A program made the position numbers and the translations under genes. A model generated the notes under the pieces. It ran no database searches. It saw nothing but the letters and a program-made list of their open reading frames with translations, and was not told the origin of the DNA. DNA of 56,212 bases from Chitinophagaceae bacterium (GTDB lineage Bacteria; Bacteroidota; Bacteroidia; Chitinophagales; Chitinophagaceae). Location of the stretch: assembly GCA_022841365.1 (NCBI GenBank), contig JALHRP010000012.1, positions 33,967 to 90,178 of the forward strand. Reading direction: 5' to 3'. The first letter of the stretch is position 1, and every line of letters begins with the position of its first letter. Below, piece by piece: positions 47,462 to 54,670 of the stretch.

Positions 47462-48244
47462 TTATTCTTTTGTTGCCAGATAATTATAATCAGCAATCAA
47501 ACGCTCCAGGAACATATCCACTTCCATATCGGTTGTTACCTGCAACACATGCTGAATTCTGGCAGCAATCCGGTGAGCCGTATCATACTTGCCGCTTTTG
47601 TACGATTGATTTAAAACCGTTTTAATGGTGTTGATGTCACGGTCGCTCAGTTTTAGTACCTGTGGAAATTTTACTTCATAATCTTTTTGAGTGATTTCCA
47701 TAAACACTGTATCATGAATGGAACTGTTGATGCGTGTGTTTACAATGGCTGTGTTGGCAGCCAGATCTCCCAACCGCTGATTCTTTGCAGTAACGGCAAT
47801 AATCACCACTACAATAATGCCCAGCATTCCTACAGTGATCAGTTGAAAGAGAATATAAAAGCCAGGATATACAAATGAAAAAATCAACGGCCATTCCCAT
47901 ACTCTGAAAAACCAACGCAGCAAATACTGACTCACTGCAGGATCGCCGCCATCAATACTCATTACACGGATGCCCATGGCTTTTTTACCCAGACTTTGTC
48001 CGTGAAAAAGAATTTCACAAATAAGATGATAAAATAAAAGTGGAAGTGAAACCACCAGAATATCGAGCCCTAAAACAAATTCGCCATCCAGTTCCAGTCC
48101 ATCGTACAAAAACTTTCGCATAAAGACTGCGTACAAAACCATGATTGTGAGATCAAGAAAATAAGCAATCAGCCGTTTGTAAAATGCAGCAATTTCAAAC
48201 TCCAGCGAAATATTAAAGGGGGTGCTGATCTGTACGTTGGACAT
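47462..48244 (-). CDS. RDD family membrane protein
   Basis: 260 residues. The RDD mark is FYKRLIAYFLDLTIMVLYAVF near residue 22, followed by helices (LDILVVSLPLLFYHLICEILF, WPLIFSFVYPGFYILFQL) and GQSLGKKAMGIRVMSIDGGDP. The C-terminal 90 residues are soluble. RDD proteins are often transport- or envelope-linked without a fixed role. Here it is divergent from the SpoIIM-DUF4129-DUF4350-MoxR-DUF58 genes, an arrangement that recurs in many Bacteroidota. Confidence 0.88.
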   Translation of the reverse strand: MSNVQISTPFNISLEFEIAAFYKRLIAYFLDLTIMVLYAVFMRKFLYDGLELDGEFVLGLDILVVSLPLLFYHLICEILFHGQSLGKKAMGIRVMSIDGGDPAVSQYLLRWFFRVWEWPLIFSFVYPGFYILFQLITVGMLGIIVVVIIAVTAKNQRLGDLAANTAIVNTRINSSIHDTVFMEITQKDYEVKFPQVLKLSDRDINTIKTVLNQSYKSGKYDTAHRIAARIQHVLQVTTDMEVDMFLERLIADYNYLATKE

Positions 48245-48338
48245 AAGCGTTATTCTGCCTGTAAATTAAAGGAATAATTTCTTCAACAGATGATTGGAAT
48301 TAAAAATTACTTGTTATTTTCAATTATTCTGATTCACT

Positions 48339-49346
48339 ATGAGAGAAGCACTATTCATTAAAAAAAATGCGCAGAAATGGAATGAGTACCAGTATCTGCA
48401 AACTGAAGATCCGGATCAAATGGCCGATCGGTTTATAACCCTTCTCGACGATCTGTCTTATTCCAAAACATTTTATCCGCACAGCAAGGTTACAAAATGG
48501 ATCAACAGCCTTGCGGTAAGTATTTATCAAACCATTTATCAAAATAAAAAGCAACGCTTTTCACGGCTGCTAACATTCTGGCAATACGAACTGCCGCTCA
48601 TGTTCAGGAAACATCATCGCATGTTGCTGTATACATTTCTCATCTTTCTGGCTTTTTGTTCCATGGCTGTTCTTTCTTCTATGAAAGATGATGAGTTTGT
48701 AAAAGGTGTATTAGGCGAGCAGTATGTATCCATGACGGAAGAAAATATTGAAAAGGGCGATCCCTTTGGTGTGTACCGTGATGAAAGCCGTTTCTCTATG
48801 TTTGTACGCATTGCGTTCAATAATATTAAGGTTGGTTTTTTAATTGTGGCAAGCGGTATCTTTTTTGGCATCGGTACCATGCTCTTCTTTTTTCAAAACT
48901 GTATGATGCTGGGAAGTTTTCAATACATGTTTTTTGCAAAGGGATTGGGCTGGGAGAGTGTGCTGGTGATCTGGGTGCATGGCACACTGGAAATTTCAGG
49001 AATGATCATTGAAGCCTGTGCAGGTTTTATGCTGGCAAAAAGTATTTTATTTCCGGGTACCTTTTCCAGATGGCACTCCTTTAAAAAAGGTGTAAAAGAT
49101 GCTATGAAAATTTGTGTAAGTCTCATACCGATTACAATTGTTGCTGCATTTCTTGAAAGCTATATTACCTACCTCAGCTCCAATGCATACGATAAAACCA
49201 CCAATTTTTCACTCTCAACAGGAGTAAGTTTGAGTATTCTTATTTTTTCGTTCCTCTTTATTGTGTGGTATTTTATTCTTTATCCCATTCGTTTGGAAAA
49301 ACGCATGCAAAAAAATCCTGAGTGGGCAGCAAAGATCAACACATGA
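48339..49346 (+). CDS. SpoIIM-like (stage II sporulation protein M family) membrane protein
   Basis: 335 residues. A soluble N-terminal third (MREALFIKKNAQKWNEYQYL) precedes the SpoIIM domain with LLYTFLIFLAFCSMAVLSSM, IAFNNIKVGFLIVASGIFFG, WVHGTLEISGMIIEACAGFM and a final helix ILIFSFLFIVWYFILYP. Despite the name the family is widespread in non-sporulating bacteria; its role is unclear. The stop overlaps the next gene by 4 bases (ATGA). Confidence 0.88.
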   Translation: MREALFIKKNAQKWNEYQYLQTEDPDQMADRFITLLDDLSYSKTFYPHSKVTKWINSLAVSIYQTIYQNKKQRFSRLLTFWQYELPLMFRKHHRMLLYTFLIFLAFCSMAVLSSMKDDEFVKGVLGEQYVSMTEENIEKGDPFGVYRDESRFSMFVRIAFNNIKVGFLIVASGIFFGIGTMLFFFQNCMMLGSFQYMFFAKGLGWESVLVIWVHGTLEISGMIIEACAGFMLAKSILFPGTFSRWHSFKKGVKDAMKICVSLIPITIVAAFLESYITYLSSNAYDKTTNFSLSTGVSLSILIFSFLFIVWYFILYPIRLEKRMQKNPEWAAKINT

Positions 49347-50149
49347 GCAGAATAAGAAATGTACAATACCTGTTAATGATCCTTATTGGTATGTGCTGCA
49401 GTGCAGGAAATATCTATGCGCAGGAAACCGATACGGTTGAAATTGTTGCACCGCCTGTTGAAGACACTGCCTATACAGATGATGAAGAAGAAGAAACAAC
49501 AGTGGAAGTAGAACAGCCGGTTGATACAATGCTGGTGATGAACAGCTGGATGTATCCTTCAGACAGTTTGCGAAAAATAAAACAGCAGAAAGAATTCAGC
49601 TACATCAAAAACTTAGACAGTTTATTAAAAGCACGACAGGAGGCCTATCTCAAAAATAAAAAAGAAATGGAGGAGGAGGAAACCGTGCAGCCTCCCGATA
49701 TGTTGCCTGCTATTCGTTTTTTTCTGTGGGCCATTGCCATAGCAGTTGTGTTATTTATTATTTACCGTTTATTCTTATCGGAACGTGGTTTTTTTGCTGC
49801 ACCAACAAAAAATAAGAAAACAGAAATAGAAGAAGAGGAAGTAGTAAGTGAAGAATATCTCAGCCTGCAGTTAAAGGAAGCCATCAGGAACAAAAATTAC
49901 CGCCCTGCCATCCGGTATCTTTATCTGCAATCACTTTCTAAAATGGCAGATAAAGGATGGCTCATCCTTTCGCCCGATAAAACCAATGAGCAATATGTTC
50001 GTGAATTAAATAAAGCACAACATAAAAATGAATTTGCCCGTGTTACGCTGTATTATGAATATGCGTGGTATGGTGATTTTGTAATTGCTGATGAAGTTTT
50101 CACATCTGTACAAAAAGAAATTGAACTGTTTCAGCAAAAAATTAAATGA
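49343..50149 (+). CDS. DUF4129-type membrane protein with signal peptide
   Basis: 268 residues from the ATG at 49343 (a GTG at 49322 is also in frame). An N-terminal signal (about 1-28) is followed by a very acidic stretch (DTAYTDDEEEETTVEVEQPV), a transmembrane helix (AIRFFLWAIAIAVVLFIIYR) and a cytosolic domain with the DUF4129 pattern (LSLQLKEAIRNKNYRPAIRY, LSPDKTNEQYVRELN, YYEYAWYGDFVIADEVF). Function unknown. It overlaps both neighbours by 4 bases. Confidence 0.82.
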   Translation: MSRIRNVQYLLMILIGMCCSAGNIYAQETDTVEIVAPPVEDTAYTDDEEEETTVEVEQPVDTMLVMNSWMYPSDSLRKIKQQKEFSYIKNLDSLLKARQEAYLKNKKEMEEEETVQPPDMLPAIRFFLWAIAIAVVLFIIYRLFLSERGFFAAPTKNKKTEIEEEEVVSEEYLSLQLKEAIRNKNYRPAIRYLYLQSLSKMADKGWLILSPDKTNEQYVRELNKAQHKNEFARVTLYYEYAWYGDFVIADEVFTSVQKEIELFQQKIK

Positions 50150-51369
50150 AATTGAGCAGACTACTATTATATAGTTTTCTTTTGGTGCTTCTTGCAGGTA
50201 TTGCATCCTGCAAACAGCGTAAAAGTGCCGGTGAGCTGCCGGATTTAACCCGCAGTTATTCCAAACGAAGCAAAAAACCGTTCGGAACGTTTACAGCGTT
50301 TCAAATGTTGAAAGAAAAGTATAAGACAGTTGAGGTTGAAACGGTAACAAAGAGTTTTGATTACAACACAACACATCAATACGTTGGTGTAAAGGGCTTG
50401 TATGTGATCATCAGTAAATTTATTTTACTGAGCGAAAAAGATAAGTATGCCATGCTGGGTTATGTAGAACGTGGCAATCAGGTATTTATTTCAGCCGAAT
50501 ACATTGATGAATCTCTGCTGGAAGAATTGCAAATTGATGCACAGTATGCATCTGTCAGCAGTCTGTTTCAACGAAAAAAAGGAGCTGCCGGCCCCATGCA
50601 GTATTCAACCGTTTCCATGAGCGACAGCAGCTTGTTTTTTAAAAAGCAGTTTGGTTATTTTTATTATCCGTTTGTATCTAACTTTATCAATACAGACAGC
50701 ACAGCTGCTGCAAGGCTCGGCTTAAATGAAAACGGAGATCCCAATTATATTTCGATCGTTCATGGAAAGGGACGTTTCTTTTTACACCTGCATCCGCAGG
50801 CTTTCAGTAATTATTTTCTGTTAACAAAAAACAACAAAGAATATTTTGAACAGGTGTTCAGTTATACATCTCCCGACCGTTATACGGTTTACTGGGATGA
50901 TTTTTACAGAACGGGTCAGCGGTCGGGCGAAAGTTTTTCTGTGTTCGATGTGTTTCTGAAATACCCCATGCTCACATGGGCACTCATACTCGCCATTGCA
51001 TTGATGTTGCTCTATGTTGCGTTTGCAAGCAAGCGCCGTCAGCGGCCTGTTCCTGTAAAACCTTTGAACAGCAATGCCAGTATTTCTTTTGTTGAAACCA
51101 TCGGACGCTTATATCTTCAGAAAAAAGACAACAATAACATTGCACATAAAATGATTACTTATTTTATGGAGCAGATAAGAACCAATTATTATCTAAATAC
51201 ATCGCATATCAATGCTGAATTTATTTCATCGCTTGCCCGTAAAAGCGGAGTGGATGAAGCAGCAACAAAAAACTTTTTTGAATTCATCAGTCAAATAGAA
51301 GAATCACATGCTGTAACAGATGTTCAGCTATTGGAATTAAATAACCGCATGCAAACTTTTTTTAACTAA
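50146..51369 (+). CDS. DUF4350-type lipoprotein
   Basis: 407 residues. Signal peptide with lipobox GIASC. The DUF4350-like region (about 40-215) includes KKPFGTFTAFQMLKEKY, GLYVIISKFILLSEKDKYAM and FLHLHPQAFSNYFLLTKNN; a transmembrane helix follows (PMLTWALILAIALMLLYVAF), then a soluble C-terminus of about 110 residues. It is found regularly between DUF4129 and MoxR genes. Function unknown; the fold resembles a substrate-sensing GATase-like domain in related proteins (inference). Confidence 0.8.
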   Translation: MKLSRLLLYSFLLVLLAGIASCKQRKSAGELPDLTRSYSKRSKKPFGTFTAFQMLKEKYKTVEVETVTKSFDYNTTHQYVGVKGLYVIISKFILLSEKDKYAMLGYVERGNQVFISAEYIDESLLEELQIDAQYASVSSLFQRKKGAAGPMQYSTVSMSDSSLFFKKQFGYFYYPFVSNFINTDSTAAARLGLNENGDPNYISIVHGKGRFFLHLHPQAFSNYFLLTKNNKEYFEQVFSYTSPDRYTVYWDDFYRTGQRSGESFSVFDVFLKYPMLTWALILAIALMLLYVAFASKRRQRPVPVKPLNSNASISFVETIGRLYLQKKDNNNIAHKMITYFMEQIRTNYYLNTSHINAEFISSLARKSGVDEAATKNFFEFISQIEESHAVTDVQLLELNNRMQTFFN

Positions 51370-51374
51370 TCAAC

Positions 51375-52352
51375 ATGGAGAATCAATTTTTTGAACAACG
51401 CACCGATCTTTCACAACTCAATCAGGCCATCAGCAATATTCGTGTAGCTGTTGGAAAAGTGATTGTAGGACAAGAACAGATGGTAGAACTTATGATCGCC
51501 GGCATTCTTGCCGATGGACATATTTTAATTGAAGGTGTTCCCGGTGTTGCAAAAACATTATCGGCCAAGCTCATGGCAAAACTCATTGATGCTGAGTTTT
51601 CACGCATTCAGTTTACTCCTGATCTGATGCCGAGTGATGTGCTGGGTACATCTGTCTTCAACCCAAAAGAAGCCAGCTTTCAATTTAAACAGGGTCCGTT
51701 GTTCAGCAATATTGTATTGATTGATGAGATCAACCGTGCACCGGCAAAAACACAATCGGCTTTGTTTGAAGTAATGGAAGAACGACAGATCACTGTTGAT
51801 GGTACAACCTATCCCATGAACGTTCCGTTTATGGTGCTGGCAACACAAAACCCCATTGATCAGGAAGGAACCTATCGTTTACCCGAAGCACAACTGGATC
51901 GTTTCTTATTTAAAATTGAAGTGGGTTATCCAACTTTGGCAGAAGAAGTAGTCATCCTTACCAATCAGCACCAGGCCGATAACAGGCATTTGCTGAATGA
52001 AGTGATCAAAATTCTTTCATCGGCCGATATTGCTTTGTATCGTGAAACCATTCGTCAGATTGTGGTTGAACCGAAACTGCTGGAGTTTATTGCTAAGATT
52101 GTGCATGAAACAAGAAATAACCCATCCTTGTTTTTAGGAGCATCTCCAAGAGCATCGCTGGCCATTGTAAAAGCAGCAAAAGCATTTGCGGCTATGCGTG
52201 GCCGGGATTTTATTACGCCGGTTGATATTATAGAAGTGGCGCCGCATGTATTGCGTCACCGCATTATTCTTACACCGGAGAAAGAAATGGAAGGGATCAC
52301 AGCTGATGAACTGATTGATCGTATCATTAAATCATTAGAAGTACCGAGATAA
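51375..52352 (+). CDS. MoxR-family AAA+ ATPase
   Basis: 325 residues. Walker A is EGVPGVAKTLSAKLMAKLI, Walker B NIVLIDEINRAPAKTQSALF, sensor 1 VLATQNPIDQEGTYRLPEAQ, and the lid has SPRASLAIVKAAKAFAAMRG. MoxR proteins are chaperone-like ATPases that act with VWA or DUF58 partners in envelope processes. Its gene starts 5 bases after the DUF4350 gene, and the DUF58 partner follows. Confidence 0.93.
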   Translation: MENQFFEQRTDLSQLNQAISNIRVAVGKVIVGQEQMVELMIAGILADGHILIEGVPGVAKTLSAKLMAKLIDAEFSRIQFTPDLMPSDVLGTSVFNPKEASFQFKQGPLFSNIVLIDEINRAPAKTQSALFEVMEERQITVDGTTYPMNVPFMVLATQNPIDQEGTYRLPEAQLDRFLFKIEVGYPTLAEEVVILTNQHQADNRHLLNEVIKILSSADIALYRETIRQIVVEPKLLEFIAKIVHETRNNPSLFLGASPRASLAIVKAAKAFAAMRGRDFITPVDIIEVAPHVLRHRIILTPEKEMEGITADELIDRIIKSLEVPR

Positions 52353-52370
52353 TACCATCTTGATTTGCAA

Positions 52371-52389
52371 AATAGTCCATCGGACTATT
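52371..52389. repeat. Short palindrome in MoxR-DUF58 gap
   Basis: AATAGTCC-ATC-GGACTATT, an 8-bp perfect stem with the loop ATC, the same loop as at 5784-5794. It has no T run and is in the 106-base gap inside the operon, where it may change the mRNA level of the DUF58 gene. Confidence 0.5.
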
Positions 52390-52458
52390 GGGAAATCTTA
52401 GAGGGTATTATGCCGACAAGATAAACTTCGAATTAAACTATTTTCATTTCGGTATAAT

Positions 52459-53838
52459 ATGTTTTGGATCATCTTACTCAGCGGTGGTTTAGTGTATGTG
52501 CTTGCACAGTTTGTGCTGAAAAAGCTCTACATCAGCAATCGGTTTTTTGTATTGCTGGGTATTTGTGTCTTGTTGTTTTTAACCGCTTTCTTTTTTCCCG
52601 TTTTAGAAACAGTAGCGAAAGCCGTTTTTTTTGTGTTGATGGCTGCATTGGCAGCTGATCTTTTCTTTCTATTTGCATTCAACCGAAAACCGATCATTGA
52701 ACGTTCACTGCCCGAAAGGTTGAGTAATGGTGATGAAAATTCCGTAACTATTACGGTGCGTAATCTGTATCCGTTTTCTGTAAAGGCAGAGATCATTGAT
52801 GAACTGCCGCCACAGTTTCAGCAACGGAATTTTTCCATTACACAGCAGTTTAAACCGGGCGAAGAAAAAGTAGTGCAGTATTCACTACGGCCCATTGAAC
52901 GTGGTGAATATCATTTTGGTACAGTGCAGTTGTATCTGCAATCATTGCTTGGTTTGGTGGAACGCAGGTTTACAGGTGCAGAAGCAATCATGGTGCCCGT
53001 ATATCCATCGTTTATTAAACTGCGGAAATATCAACTGCATGCAGAAGCGGCACAAACAAAAGATGCCGGCAACAGAAGGTTACGTAAGATCGGCCACAGT
53101 ATGGAGTTTGAGCAGGTGAAGGAATATGTGCAGGGCGATGATGTACGCAAACTCAACTGGAAAGCCACTGCCCGGAAAGGTTCGCTCATGATCAATTCTT
53201 ATACCGACGAGAAAAGTCAGCAGGTGTATTGCGTGATTGATAAAGGACGGTTAATGAAAATGCCTTTTAACGATTTAACCCTGCTCGATCATGCAGTGAA
53301 TGCAAGCCTCGTGATGTGCAATGTGGCGCTGTACAGGCAGGATAAATTCGGTTTACTCACCTTTAGTAATAAGATGGGTTCTATGCTGGCAGCAGATCGT
53401 AAACCTGTACAACTGGAAAAAGTGTTACAGACTTTGTATAATCAGCAAACTGCTTTTCTTGAATCTGATTTTGAATTGCTGTACACCAGAATAAGAGCAA
53501 GCATTAAACAACGCAGTTTGATTATCCTGTTCACCAACTTTGAATCTTTGGCAGGTATGCAACGGCAGATGACCTATTTAAAACGGATTGCAAAATATCA
53601 CTTGCTCTTACTGGTGTTTTTTGAAAACACCGAATTAAAACAGGTGACTATCCAGGATGTAAACGATATTGAAGACCTCTATGTTAAAACCATTGCAGGT
53701 AAATATGCTCACGAAAAAAGACTCATTGTAAAAGAACTGCAGAATGCCGGCATCTTAAGTATTCTCTCAGCACCTGAAAATGTAACGGTGAATACAATTA
53801 ATAAATACATTGAAATAAAGACAAGGCAGGCGATATAA
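52459..53838 (+). CDS. DUF58 domain protein (MoxR partner)
   Basis: 459 residues. Two N-terminal helices (FVLLGICVLLFLTAFFFPVL, AVFFVLMAALAADLFFLFAF) are followed by an immunoglobulin-like section and the DUF58 core, EFEQVKEYVQGDDVRKLNWKATARKGSLM (residues about 215-245), and then a VWA-like domain (VYCVIDKGRLMKMPFNDLTL, LLTFSNKMGSML). DUF58 proteins pair with MoxR ATPases. Start at ATG 52459. No close downstream partner follows; truB has its own promoter. Confidence 0.92.
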   Translation: MFWIILLSGGLVYVLAQFVLKKLYISNRFFVLLGICVLLFLTAFFFPVLETVAKAVFFVLMAALAADLFFLFAFNRKPIIERSLPERLSNGDENSVTITVRNLYPFSVKAEIIDELPPQFQQRNFSITQQFKPGEEKVVQYSLRPIERGEYHFGTVQLYLQSLLGLVERRFTGAEAIMVPVYPSFIKLRKYQLHAEAAQTKDAGNRRLRKIGHSMEFEQVKEYVQGDDVRKLNWKATARKGSLMINSYTDEKSQQVYCVIDKGRLMKMPFNDLTLLDHAVNASLVMCNVALYRQDKFGLLTFSNKMGSMLAADRKPVQLEKVLQTLYNQQTAFLESDFELLYTRIRASIKQRSLIILFTNFESLAGMQRQMTYLKRIAKYHLLLLVFFENTELKQVTIQDVNDIEDLYVKTIAGKYAHEKRLIVKELQNAGILSILSAPENVTVNTINKYIEIKTRQAI

Positions 53839-53845
53839 ACGGATG

Positions 53846-53911
53846 AACTTTGGCAAAGTTTTGTCATACAGCTTTAATTATTCATCATGAACTTAAAACA
53901 TTGCCAAAGTT
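53846..53911. repeat. AACTTTGGCAA inverted repeats before truB
   Basis: AACTTTGGCAAAGTT (53846-53860) is itself a palindrome with a 1-base centre. Its first 11 bases also pair perfectly with TTGCCAAAGTT at 53901-53911. The second copy covers the -33 region of the truB promoter. A related TTTGGCAAAGTTT stands at 21418-21430 in the rhamnose regulatory region. Confidence 0.6.
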
Positions 53912-53927
53912 GTACTCCCTACCTTTG
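53901..53927 (+). promoter_or_regulatory. Promoter of truB
   Basis: TTG (53901-53903), a 16-base spacer and TACCTTTG (53920-53927). The -7 box ends 8 bases before the ATG at 53936, so the mRNA has almost no leader, as at cca. Confidence 0.6.
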
Positions 53928-53935
53928 CCCTTTAT

Positions 53936-54628
53936 ATGAAAGAACAAATTCAAACAATCTTTACAGAAGGACAGGTGTTATTAGTTGATAAACCATTGGA
54001 GTGGACATCCTTTGATGTAGTGGCCAAAGTGCGGAATACCATCAAAATAAAAAAAGTTGGACATGCAGGAACGCTTGATCCATTGGCAACAGAATTACTG
54101 ATTCTCTGCACCGGAAAGTTTACAAAAAAGATCAATGAATACCAGGCAAGAGAAAAAGAGTATACCGGCACATTTACATTGGGTGCTGTAACGCCCACTT
54201 ATGATCTGGAAAGTGAACCGGAGCAGTTTGCAGATTTTTCTTTTGTTACAGAAGAACTGATTCAGCAAACCTTACAGCAATTCATTGGTGAAATACAACA
54301 GGTGCCGCCCACACATTCGGCCATTAAGCAAAACGGAAAACCTGTTTACCTTCTTGCAAGAAAAGGTGTGGATGTAGTTTTGGAGCCACGAACAATTACC
54401 ATCAAAGAATTTGAGATCACAAAAATAGAGATGCCCGTATTGCATTTCCGGGTGGTTTGTTCAACAGGAACCTATATCCGCAGTCTTGCACATGATTTTG
54501 GAAAAGCATTGGGTTGTGGTGCATACCTCAGCAAACTTTGCCGTACAAGAATAGGGGAGTTTACACTCAATGAAGCAAGAAGTCTGGAACAAACACTGGA
54601 ATGGATCAAGGAACAGACCCACCCCTAA
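53936..54628 (+). CDS. truB: tRNA pseudouridine-55 synthase TruB
   Basis: 230 residues. The signature VGHAGTLDPLATELLILCTG holds the catalytic Asp48; also present are LVDKPLEWTSFDVVAKVRN, QVPPTHSAIKQNGKPVYLLARKG (residues about 122-144) and VVCSTGTYIRSLAHDFGKAL. It makes pseudouridine at position 55 of tRNAs. The short form without a C-terminal PUA domain is normal in this phylum. A REP-like repeat follows. Confidence 0.96.
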   Translation: MKEQIQTIFTEGQVLLVDKPLEWTSFDVVAKVRNTIKIKKVGHAGTLDPLATELLILCTGKFTKKINEYQAREKEYTGTFTLGAVTPTYDLESEPEQFADFSFVTEELIQQTLQQFIGEIQQVPPTHSAIKQNGKPVYLLARKGVDVVLEPRTITIKEFEITKIEMPVLHFRVVCSTGTYIRSLAHDFGKALGCGAYLSKLCRTRIGEFTLNEARSLEQTLEWIKEQTHP

Positions 54629-54631
54629 ACT

Positions 54632-54662
54632 CCCGCTGAAGCGGGACAGGCTCTCCCGGGAG
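54632..54662. repeat. Palindrome pair between truB and BamA/TamA-like gene
   Basis: Hairpin CCCGCT-GA-AGCGGG at 54632-54645 and the perfect palindrome CTCCCGGGAG at 54653-54662, within words like CCCCTAAAC and GGGAGGGG. They lie between converging genes. Confidence 0.5.
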
Positions 54663-54670
54663 GGGAAGCA

